Shown here piece after piece: positions 8,579-15,004 of a stretch of DNA of 64,000 bases (position 1 is its first letter; every line of letters starts with the position of its first letter). The notes beneath the pieces are model-generated. The model was not told where the DNA came from. It ran no database searches and saw nothing but the letters and a program-made list of their open reading frames with translations. Position numbers and translations under genes: made by a program. Source of the stretch: Caldilinea sp. CFX5 (lineage in GTDB: Bacteria; Chloroflexota; Anaerolineae; Caldilineales; Caldilineaceae); assembly GCA_021405325.1 (NCBI GenBank), contig QWII01000002.1:62001-126000 (forward strand). The letters run 5' to 3'.

Positions 8579-9729
8579 TTCATATAGCCCAATTCCTTCA
8601 TCTTCTCATCGGTCAAGAAGATGGGGCCGAAGACATCGTCGCTCCAGTTTTCGTTGTAGAACTGGTCGAGTTCGGCGTTGCTAAAGGTGCCGGTGTTGGG
8701 GATCACGTCGCGGAAGTCGATAAAGCGCTGGACCGGCTTGCCCGCGAGGGTGTCGAGCGCGGCGTCAATACAGACACGCACCATGGCGTTGGGGTATTGC
8801 CAGCCGGCGAATTTAATGTCGTTTTCCTTGACCAGGCGCAAGAAGCCATTGGCATATTCACCGCCCCCAATCGGTGGGACAGGCAGGTTGGCTTCTTTGA
8901 ACGCCTCAATAATGCCCTGGCTCATTTGCGCGCCGCCCGACCAGATGCCGTTGATGTCAGCGCCATAGGTAGCAATCCACTGTTCGGCAATCTTTTTGGC
9001 GTCGGCGGTAGACCAGTTGCCATATTGGGTGTCCAGTACCTTGATGTCCGGGTTCTTCGACCAGACATCCACCGCGCCCTGGGCCATAATTTCAGCGGTG
9101 TCTACGCCGGGAATGCCGTTCATCTGCACAATGTTGCCCTTGCCGCCCAGCTCTTGCGCCACAAATTCGGCCATGCCGGCGCCGGCATCAAAGAGATTTG
9201 TGCCGACTTCGGTGACAAAGTTGTCGGTCTCGACGCCGCTGGCGCAGAGGATCACCGGGACGCCTTGAGCCATCGCCCGATCGACCGGCGCCGAGAGCGC
9301 GGCCCGCCCCATCGGCACCAGGATCAACGCATCCGGTTCCTGGCTCAACAGATCTTCCACCTGGGGCACCTGCACATCAGCGCTGCCATTGGCGTCGGCA
9401 TAGAGCAGTTCAGCAATGACATCCGTCCCTTTCTCCGCCACATAGGCGCGGGCATGTTCATCAAAGAGGGTCGCCCAGGAGTTGGTCGGCCCTTGCGCCG
9501 CCAGCGCAATCACATAGGGGCCATCTTTTTTGAAGGGAGTGGTGTCATAGCTTTCCTCCAGGCGGCGGTTGAGGCTGTCCAGATAGGCATTGCCGGAGCC
9601 TTCAGCAGCGGCTTCTTCTTTGGGCGCCGCGGTCGGTTCCGCGGCCGGCGCGGCGCCCTGCTGGACAGGGGCGCAGGCTGCCAGCAATAATGTCAGTAGA
9701 ATGCATAATACGACCAATCGTTTTAACAT
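8575..9729 (-). CDS. Sugar ABC transporter substrate-binding lipoprotein
   Basis: A 384-residue periplasmic-binding-protein type 1 fold, as in ribose/galactose receptors. The N-terminus MLKRLVVLCILLTLLLAAC has a lipobox, and the Cys at 19 would be lipidated. An Ala/Pro/Glu-rich linker follows, then the two-lobed receptor beginning VIALAAQGPTNSWAT. An AAGGAG sits a few bases before the ATG at 9729. It delivers sugar to the membrane complex encoded downstream by 6989-8491 and 5565-6542. The ligand cannot be told; the neighbouring dehydrogenases and lactonase suggest a monosaccharide or polyol. Confidence 0.92.
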   Translation of the reverse strand: MLKRLVVLCILLTLLLAACAPVQQGAAPAAEPTAAPKEEAAAEGSGNAYLDSLNRRLEESYDTTPFKKDGPYVIALAAQGPTNSWATLFDEHARAYVAEKGTDVIAELLYADANGSADVQVPQVEDLLSQEPDALILVPMGRAALSAPVDRAMAQGVPVILCASGVETDNFVTEVGTNLFDAGAGMAEFVAQELGGKGNIVQMNGIPGVDTAEIMAQGAVDVWSKNPDIKVLDTQYGNWSTADAKKIAEQWIATYGADINGIWSGGAQMSQGIIEAFKEANLPVPPIGGGEYANGFLRLVKENDIKFAGWQYPNAMVRVCIDAALDTLAGKPVQRFIDFRDVIPNTGTFSNAELDQFYNENWSDDVFGPIFLTDEKMKELGYMK

Positions 9730-9856
9730 ACTATCTCCTTTAAATGATGGAATTGAGTGGAGAGAAAAACCAATTGTGATTCAAATTGTATTTCAGTGTG
9801 TCAAGTATTTTGGTCTTTTTAACAACATTCAATTTATAGATAAATCCGATAAAAGC

Positions 9857-9905
9857 CGCACAAACGAGGAGTTCGCACGGGGCGTGCGAACTCCTCGTTT
9901 GTGCG
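9857..9905. repeat. Perfect inverted repeat, 22-bp arms
   Basis: Arms 9857-9878 and 9884-9905 (CGCACAAACGAGG... and its complement) flank a 5-base loop. It lies in the gap between the hypothetical gene ending at 9966 and the binding-protein gene starting at 9729, within the leader of the latter. No run of T follows immediately. Confidence 0.9.
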
Positions 9906-9965
9906 TTGTTCAAATGATTTGTCTATTAGCAGGGCAGTTTCTCTATTTTCTTTATGCATTATCAA

Positions 9966-10334
9966 TTAGTTAGGTAACATATCTAGTCGTTCTTCAAGCC
10001 AATCTCGCAGAACAGCGCTCATTGAACGATGTGATGCAATCGCTTCAGCATGGAGAATACCTTTCAACCAAGTTGGCACTTGAGCAGTAATCGTTTCAGC
10101 CGTAGCTTCAGTCAAGTCTAATGGCTCAAAGTAGCGTGCAGGATAAAGGTAATCTTCACCAGTTTCATCAATGACACGCCAGAGATCGCCATCATTTTCG
10201 GCAGGTGGCGCAACTTTGTAAACTTGACCAACAATCAAGCTAACCAGAGGTTCTTTGGGTAAGGGCTGCCCAGCATACCCAACATAAGGTTGATTGCTTA
10301 GACAGCGGACATACTGTGGTCTTCGCTTATTCAT
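9966..10334 (-). CDS. Hypothetical protein with possible ribbon-helix-helix-like C-terminus
   Basis: A 122-residue soluble protein of unknown function. Residues 1-75 look like a small beta-barrel (GQVYKVAPPAENDGDLWRVIDETGEDYLYPARYFEPL). The C-terminal 40 residues form a helical pair, with AIASHRSMSAVLRDWLEERLD resembling a CopG/RHH-type segment. It overlaps the upstream gene (10331-10585) by 4 bases (ATGA), so the two are translated together. A two-gene overlap with a possible DNA-binding tail recalls toxin-antitoxin modules, but I cannot name a family. Confidence 0.65.
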   Translation of the reverse strand: MNKRRPQYVRCLSNQPYVGYAGQPLPKEPLVSLIVGQVYKVAPPAENDGDLWRVIDETGEDYLYPARYFEPLDLTEATAETITAQVPTWLKGILHAEAIASHRSMSAVLRDWLEERLDMLPN

Positions 10335-10585
10335 TTGTCTAACCTCCTAATCCTATGTTTAACCGTTTCCTGGCGACGCCCCAAACCGTAGCATTCAAAC
10401 CAATGCACTTCGGCATCCCAAACCTCGCCGTTACTATAGCGCACAGTTGCGCGCCCTTTGCAATGTCGCCAGTACATCCTTCGTCCACCAGCGTAAGTAG
10501 CATTCAGGTAGTGACGGATCCGCACACCATTGCCTTCAGCAAAGGTTTCAATTGCGCTAATTGTACCGACGATCTCAAAATCCAT
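10331..10585 (-). CDS. Hypothetical protein
   Basis: An 84-residue basic protein, rich in Arg, Tyr and Trp, with no membrane segment (VRIRHYLNATYAGGRRMYWRHCKGRATVRYSNGEVWDAEVHW). The pattern suggests a small beta-sheet protein. It is first in a two-gene unit whose stop overlaps the start of the 122-residue protein downstream. The pair separates the two parts of the sugar ABC cluster. No function is assigned. Confidence 0.6.
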   Translation of the reverse strand: MDFEIVGTISAIETFAEGNGVRIRHYLNATYAGGRRMYWRHCKGRATVRYSNGEVWDAEVHWFECYGLGRRQETVKHRIRRLDK

Positions 10586-10638
10586 GAGGCGGCTCTTTAG
10601 AATATTATAAGTTCAGAAAGTATAGATGGCAAGGTCGA

Positions 10639-10769
10639 TATTACTCACGGGTGCATTTCAAGTTGGGGGTAAGTTCAAAACTAGGAGTGTTAGCGATCAA
10701 CCGGCTGGTCGCTAACACTCCTAGTTCCGAAAAACGCGTCAAAAATCTGAAATACACCTATTACTCACG
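10639..10769. mobile_element. Miniature inverted-repeat element with 11-bp target duplication
   Basis: The element spans 10650-10758 (109 bp). Its ends are GGTGCATTTCA at left and the complement of GGTGTATTTCA at right. Inside is a perfect 18-bp-arm palindrome (10679-10696 with 10709-10726) containing GTTAGCGA. It is flanked by direct copies of TATTACTCACG at 10639-10649 and 10759-10769. The right copy contains the real stop codon (10761-10763) and last codons of the permease gene; the left copy is a duplicate. This is direct evidence of insertion at a gene end. A relative lies at 43862-43981. Confidence 0.85.
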
Positions 10770-11732
10770 GGCAAACCCAGCATACAACGCCACCGCCGCC
10801 ACCACGACCAACCCTTTCACAATCAACTGCACCTGCACATCCAACCCCAGCACCAACAACCAACTGCTGAGAAATTGTACCAGCAAGACGCCAGCCATCG
10901 TGCCGATTAGATTACCCCGTCCGCCGGTAAACGCTGTGCCGCCTACCACCGCCGCCGTAATCGAGTCCAAATCAAAGCCGCGCCCCAGGTAGCGATCTAC
11001 ATAGCCAACATAGCCGGTCAGGACAATGCCGGCCAGCACCGCCAGCAGGCTGCACAAGATATAAGCCGAAAAAAGCAGCGGTTCGACGGCAACGCCCGAC
11101 AGCCGCGCCGCTTCCCGGTTGCTCCCCAGCGCATAGATACGCCGACCATAGGGGGTGGCATAGAGGACGTAGCCCAGCACCGCCGTGATCAAGATCCAGA
11201 GCAAGAATGACGCCGGAAACGGCCCAACCGAAGCGCTCAACACCCCCATCCCCGGCGGCACTTGACCACTGGGGATGCCTTTGGTATAGGCCAGTTGGGC
11301 GCCACGGATCAAGACCAACATGCCCAAGGTCGCCACAAAGGGGGGGACATTGCGCTTGGTCACCAGCCAGCCATTCCCCAGTCCGATCAACACGCCCAAG
11401 CCCAAGGATATGAGAACCCCCGGCAAGATCAAGCTGTTCTGTCCATTGCCCACCTCGGCAATCACCACTGAGGTGAGGACAATCACGCCTGTCACCGAGA
11501 GATCCAACCCGCTGACCAACATCACCAGCGTCTGTCCAATCGCGACCAGGCCCAACTGTGACGCCTGCCGCAAAATGAGAAAAAGCGTATTCCCACTGTA
11601 CATCGAAGGCGTGATCACTGCCGCGGCGATCAGTAGCAGGGCAAGGGAAATATAGACGCCGTAAGCGCCGAGAAGCTGGCGAAAGGGGGCGTGTTGCGTG
11701 TTGCGTGTTGCGTGTACTGTCGAAGAAGCCAT
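10761..11732 (-). CDS. Ribose-type sugar ABC transporter permease
   Basis: A 323-residue BPD_transp_2 permease, paralogous to 5565-6542 and probably its heteromeric partner. It shows GQTLVMLVSGLDLSVTG, the cytoplasmic coupling loop GSNREAARLSGV, and GGTAFTGGRGN. The first 16 residues (MASSTVHATRNTQHA...) are encoded by a 7-bp repeat array (11691-11718) and are unlike the family, so the N-terminus has been rewritten by the repeat or starts later. No clear Shine-Dalgarno precedes the ATG at 11732. Its stop codon is duplicated by the downstream miniature element. Confidence 0.88.
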   Translation of the reverse strand: MASSTVHATRNTQHAPFRQLLGAYGVYISLALLLIAAAVITPSMYSGNTLFLILRQASQLGLVAIGQTLVMLVSGLDLSVTGVIVLTSVVIAEVGNGQNSLILPGVLISLGLGVLIGLGNGWLVTKRNVPPFVATLGMLVLIRGAQLAYTKGIPSGQVPPGMGVLSASVGPFPASFLLWILITAVLGYVLYATPYGRRIYALGSNREAARLSGVAVEPLLFSAYILCSLLAVLAGIVLTGYVGYVDRYLGRGFDLDSITAAVVGGTAFTGGRGNLIGTMAGVLLVQFLSSWLLVLGLDVQVQLIVKGLVVVAAVALYAGFARE

Positions 11733-11834
11733 AAGATCAAAAAAGAATTAAAAGCAGAGAATAGCCAAATTCAAAACCAACTACCTGATAACGGTTCACG
11801 CAACACGCAACACGCATCACGTAGCACGCATCAC
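11691..11834. repeat. Foldback of 7-bp units invading two gene ends
   Basis: The left arm (11691-11718) has units GTGTTGC x3 and GTGTACT. The right arm (11796-11834) has the complementary GCAACAC-type units (ACACGCA, TCACGTA, GCACGCA). The left arm lies inside the coding start of the permease. The right arm includes the stop codon (11831-11833) of the upstream PPOX-fold gene. The hairpin would enclose the permease start codon in its loop, which could affect translation. Confidence 0.85.
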
Positions 11835-12319
11835 TTCGTATACTTCTCATGCCACTCGACGCCTTCCCAACTGACGATCTTGCTGGGCGTGAATTTGATC
11901 AGATAGCGGGCGCGATCATAAGTGGGGACGAGGTATTCGGGGCCACGTTCACCTAGGTAGCGGACAGCCATGCGGTTGGCGACTTCCAAGCACTTGCCAC
12001 TCATCGGCACCGGCCCTTCGACAATTTCGGCCTTGCCGCGCATGAGGACGCGCGTGTAGGGACTGGTGTCGAGCGCACAGGAGACAGCCAGGTTCGGGTT
12101 CTGCTGAATCTGCTTGACCCAGACAGAGCGTTCGCGCGGTACAATCCACAGCGCCTCGCCATCCCACTCCTGCCAGACAGGGGTGATGTAGGGCATACCT
12201 TCTTCGTCGATGGAGGCCACGCGCGCCACAATCGGGCCGGCCAGGAATTCGGCAATCTCAGCCGGCGTCAACCCGCGCATTTTGCCCATCCACTCAGGAT
12301 ATTTGCGTTCTTCAGTCAT
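11831..12319 (-). CDS. Pyridoxamine 5'-phosphate oxidase-fold protein
   Basis: A 162-residue split beta-barrel protein of the PPOX/flavin-reductase-like superfamily, which binds FMN, F420 or haem. Typical elements are GPIVARVASIDEEGMPYITPVWQEWDGEALWIVP near residues 28-61 and NPNLAVSCALDT near 76-87. It lacks the full-length PdxH C-terminus, so it is better seen as a general family member than a vitamin B6 oxidase. It probably leads the transcript that continues into the sugar permease. The ATG at 12319 has AGGAG about 5 bases upstream. Confidence 0.8.
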   Translation of the reverse strand: MTEERKYPEWMGKMRGLTPAEIAEFLAGPIVARVASIDEEGMPYITPVWQEWDGEALWIVPRERSVWVKQIQQNPNLAVSCALDTSPYTRVLMRGKAEIVEGPVPMSGKCLEVANRMAVRYLGERGPEYLVPTYDRARYLIKFTPSKIVSWEGVEWHEKYTK

Positions 12320-12437
12320 GAACCGCTCCTTTGTTTGATTATCAGGAAGTGGGTTTATTTGTTGTTTGGAGATGAAAGCTATTATACCACAAAGTGCTTC
12401 TACAGCTTTTCAGCAAGCCGAAAAATGTTTTTAACTT

Positions 12438-12929
12438 TTAGGGAGCTACACCTTCCAACACAGGTAGTATTTGAATTGTAACCTTTTGCGACTCCTTGAG
12501 CGGGAGAGAAGTTGTCGGGTGTAAAGCCCCATTCTCATAAATTGCTGTAATAATTTTCTGTGTTAACCCTTTACCGGTAGATTCAACAGGCTGCTCATAG
12601 GGCAATGCGGTTTGCACCATCTGTTGTACTTCCAGTAATTGTTGTTTGATGTGGACAGGTGGGTATCCTGATAGACCTTTAAAGATCAAGCGTTCCGCTT
12701 CTTGGTATTCACCCGCTTGATAGGCAAATGAGGCAGCGCTGCGATACAGAATTGAGCGCGTTGGTTCCGATGTTTTCTCATCAGGCACAAGGTCAGCGGC
12801 ATTGGTCTCAAAGCTCATAGCGCGCTGCATCAATTGTTTGTGTGTTTCGTAGTTACCTTTGTGTAAAGCTGCCATCGCTAAGTGTGCTATGCGGATCGCT
12901 TCATCGTGGTATTCACGTACACTATTCAT
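12438..12929 (-). CDS. Hypothetical protein with AF2212-type antitoxin-like tail
   Basis: A 163-residue protein. Residues 1-115 form a TPR-like helical bundle (AALHKGNYETHKQLMQRAMSFE, SAASFAYQAGEYQEAERLIFKGLSGYP). The last 40 residues (ITAIYENGALHPTTSLPLKESQKVTIQIL) match the short beta motif of DUF104/AF2212-like antitoxins. The helical half resembles in layout the 133-residue protein at 48588-48989. No toxin gene is adjacent. The fusion may be a regulatory or adaptor protein; function unknown. Confidence 0.65.
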   Translation of the reverse strand: MNSVREYHDEAIRIAHLAMAALHKGNYETHKQLMQRAMSFETNAADLVPDEKTSEPTRSILYRSAASFAYQAGEYQEAERLIFKGLSGYPPVHIKQQLLEVQQMVQTALPYEQPVESTGKGLTQKIITAIYENGALHPTTSLPLKESQKVTIQILPVLEGVAP

Positions 12930-12980
12930 AAGTCACTATCCTCACCAAAGGTGTACTAAACTCAACACAGACAATGATTG

Positions 12981-13118
12981 TCAGTAGGTAACGCCACTTT
13001 GGTGGTTCTGTGCGTGAAAACAAACTTTACAGTTTTCAATAAAATAGCCAGCACTATCTGCTGTTATTACTGTCTTGCCTTCACGTAGAGAGTCCAGAGG
13101 TAACTCTGCTTGAATCAT
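12981..13118 (-). CDS. Possible small protein or gene fragment
   Basis: A 45-codon frame (ATG at 13118, TGA at 12981-12983) encodes a compact sequence with GKTVITADSAGYFIENC, then KVCFHAQNH. The spaced Cys, Cys, His, His could bind metal. The composition looks protein-like and not random. The Shine-Dalgarno is weak, so it may be a remnant of a longer gene. It fills part of the otherwise empty gap 12930-13328. Confidence 0.4.
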   Translation of the reverse strand: MIQAELPLDSLREGKTVITADSAGYFIENCKVCFHAQNHQSGVTY

Positions 13119-13222
13119 ACTTCACTCACTAACGTTTTGAATCATAAGATGTGTAGTACATCAATTGATATGATACCACAACCAGAGTTAAGAGTAAATA
13201 GATTTGAAGCAACGAAACAACG

Positions 13223-13279
13223 GCTGCCAACAAAACAAGAGGCGCAACCAATGGTTGCGCCTCTTGTTTTGTTGGCAGC
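13223..13279. repeat. Perfect 57-bp inverted repeat
   Basis: Arms of 28 bp (13223-13250 and 13252-13279) are separated by a single base. The sequence runs GCTGCCAACAAAACAAG... to its exact complement. It lies about 50 bases downstream of the livF stop (minus strand). The region between the repeat and livF shows nothing else. Confidence 0.92.
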
Positions 13280-13328
13280 AAATTAGTCTCTCGCCCTAAA
13301 CTCAGGCGTCCCGATGGGACGGATAAGG

Positions 13329-14039
13329 CTACAGGCCCAAATAGGCCTCGATGACGCGTGGGTCATCGAGCAATTCTTTGGCGCTGCCGCTCATGGTGAT
13401 GGTGCCGGTCTGCAAGACGTAGCCGCGATGGGCGACTTGGAGCGCTTTGCGGGCGTTCTGTTCGACGACGAGGATGGTGGCGCCGTTTTTGTTGAGATTT
13501 TCGATGGTCTCAAAAATGGTATCGACCAACAAGGGCGCGAGACCCATTGATGGCTCATCGAGTAACAGGAGGCGCGGCTGCGACATCATGGCCCGGCCCA
13601 TGGCCAGCATCTGCTGTTCACCGCCGGAGAGGGTGCCGGCCACCTGGCGACGCCGTTCGCGTAGGCGGGGGAAGAGGGCAAAGATGCGCTCCATATCCTG
13701 CTTGACGGCGGCGGCATCATTGCGCAGATAGGCGCCCACTTCCAGATTCTCCTGCACGGTCATCTGAGAGAAGACACGCCGCCCTTCCGGCACTTGCACC
13801 AACCCCAGCCCTGTCACCGCGTGGGCGGGCGTACCGGCAATCGGTTTGCCTTGAAAGCGAATGTCCCCCTGGCGCGGACGCAGCAAGCCGCTGATCGTCT
13901 TCAACGTTGTACTCTTGCCGGCGCCGTTCGAGCCGATCAAGGTGACAATCTCCCCCTCGTTGACCGTGACCGAAATCCCCTTGAGGGCGTGAATATTGCC
14001 GTAATAGGTGTGGATGTTATTGACTTCAAGTAGTGACAT
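13329..14039 (-). CDS. livF: Branched-chain amino acid ABC transporter ATP-binding protein LivF
   Basis: A 236-residue ATPase of the high-affinity Leu/Ile/Val importer, the usual LivF length. Walker A IGSNGAGKST is at residues 36-45, signature LSGGEQQMLAMGRAMM near 136-151, and Walker B LLLLDEPSMGLAP follows. It ends with VIEAYLG, as LivF proteins do. It is the last gene of the liv cluster on the minus strand, 28 bases after livG. The transporter class also takes amides and urea, so substrate range is uncertain. Confidence 0.93.
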   Translation of the reverse strand: MSLLEVNNIHTYYGNIHALKGISVTVNEGEIVTLIGSNGAGKSTTLKTISGLLRPRQGDIRFQGKPIAGTPAHAVTGLGLVQVPEGRRVFSQMTVQENLEVGAYLRNDAAAVKQDMERIFALFPRLRERRRQVAGTLSGGEQQMLAMGRAMMSQPRLLLLDEPSMGLAPLLVDTIFETIENLNKNGATILVVEQNARKALQVAHRGYVLQTGTITMSGSAKELLDDPRVIEAYLGL

Positions 14040-14067
14040 AAGAGAACCGTTTTCTCTAAAATCGTAG

Positions 14068-14880
14068 TTATGCGGCTTTCGCTTCGCGGCGACGTGTGCC
14101 GGCGGCAGCGGCTTCGACCCCTTCGCGGCCCAGGTACGCTTCGATCACTTTGGGGTTGTGTTGAATTTCGACCGGCGTCCCCTCGGCAATTTTGCTGCCA
14201 TGGTCAAGCACGGCCACATGTTCGGAAATGCCCATGACAACGCGCATGTCATGTTCGATCAAGACAATCGTAATATCCAACTCATCGCGCAGACGGTGGA
14301 TGAAGACGGTCAACTCCTCGGTTTCGCGCGGGTTCATACCGGCGGTCGGTTCGTCGAGGAAGAGGATGCGCGGGTTGTTGGCTAAGGCGCGGGCGATCTC
14401 TAAGCGGCGTTGGTCGCCATAGGCCAGATTGCGCGCCACCCAGTTGCCCTTACCCCGCAAGCCGACAAAGTCGAGCAATTCGACGGCGCGTTTGAGGGCT
14501 TGCGCTTCTTCTTCTCGTTGCGCACGGGTGCGGAAAATGGCGCCCCAAAGACTTGCCTTGAGATGGGGATGTTGCCCAATCAACACATTCTCGGCTGCCG
14601 TCAAGGTGCTAAAGAGGCGAATATTTTGATAGGTGCGCGAAACACCGCGTTTGGCAATCTCATCCGGCGACAGCCCGGTGATCGATTCGCTGTTAAAGAC
14701 AATGTCCCCTTCTTCCGGCGTATAGAAGCCGGTGATACAGTTAAAGAAGGTGGTCTTACCGGCGCCATTCGGGCCGATAATACTAAAAATCGAGCGCGGC
14801 GGAATGTCAACATCCACCGAATCGACGGCGATCAGACCGCCAAAGCGCTTTGTTACTTTGCGTGCTGTAAGAATACCCAT
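14068..14880 (-). CDS. livG: Branched-chain amino acid ABC transporter ATP-binding protein LivG
   Basis: A 270-residue ATPase, partner of LivF. It has Walker A IGPNGAGKTT, the LivG-specific FNCITGFYTPEEGDI segment, Walker B ILFLDEPTAGMNP, and VLIEHDM. The ATG at 14880 (MGILTARKV) is preferred over an in-frame TTG at 14895, because alignment to the family would begin near MGIL. A foldback repeat occupies the gap to livM. The C-terminal Ala/Arg-rich tail (about 15 residues) extends past the usual VIEAYLG. Confidence 0.93.
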   Translation of the reverse strand: MGILTARKVTKRFGGLIAVDSVDVDIPPRSIFSIIGPNGAGKTTFFNCITGFYTPEEGDIVFNSESITGLSPDEIAKRGVSRTYQNIRLFSTLTAAENVLIGQHPHLKASLWGAIFRTRAQREEEAQALKRAVELLDFVGLRGKGNWVARNLAYGDQRRLEIARALANNPRILFLDEPTAGMNPRETEELTVFIHRLRDELDITIVLIEHDMRVVMGISEHVAVLDHGSKIAEGTPVEIQHNPKVIEAYLGREGVEAAAAGTRRREAKAA

Positions 14881-14933
14881 AGCTTTCTCACTCAATGATT
14901 TGAGAAACAGAGCGACTTTATCACAGGGAAAAG

Positions 14934-15004
14934 CAGTAAGACAGTAAGACAGAGGAAACAGTGGCTGACCTACTGAGTTACTGTCTTACTGACCCACTAC
15001 GCTA
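14934..15004. repeat. Foldback of 8-bp units at the livM stop codon
   Basis: The left arm (14934-14964) carries CAGTAAGA-type units. The right arm (about 14968-15000) carries GAGTTACT, GTCTTACT, GACCCACT in strict 8-bp phase, continuing to the livM stop codon at 15002-15004. The unit is related to those at 33-126 and 41294-41373, but unit order and variants differ. It separates livM from livG in the same transcript. Confidence 0.8.

Noticed and set aside
8530..9690. Long plus-strand reading frame of 386 codons opposite the sugar-binding protein
   Set aside because: It is antisense to a clear lipoprotein receptor, starts in a repeat array and has no recognisable domain.
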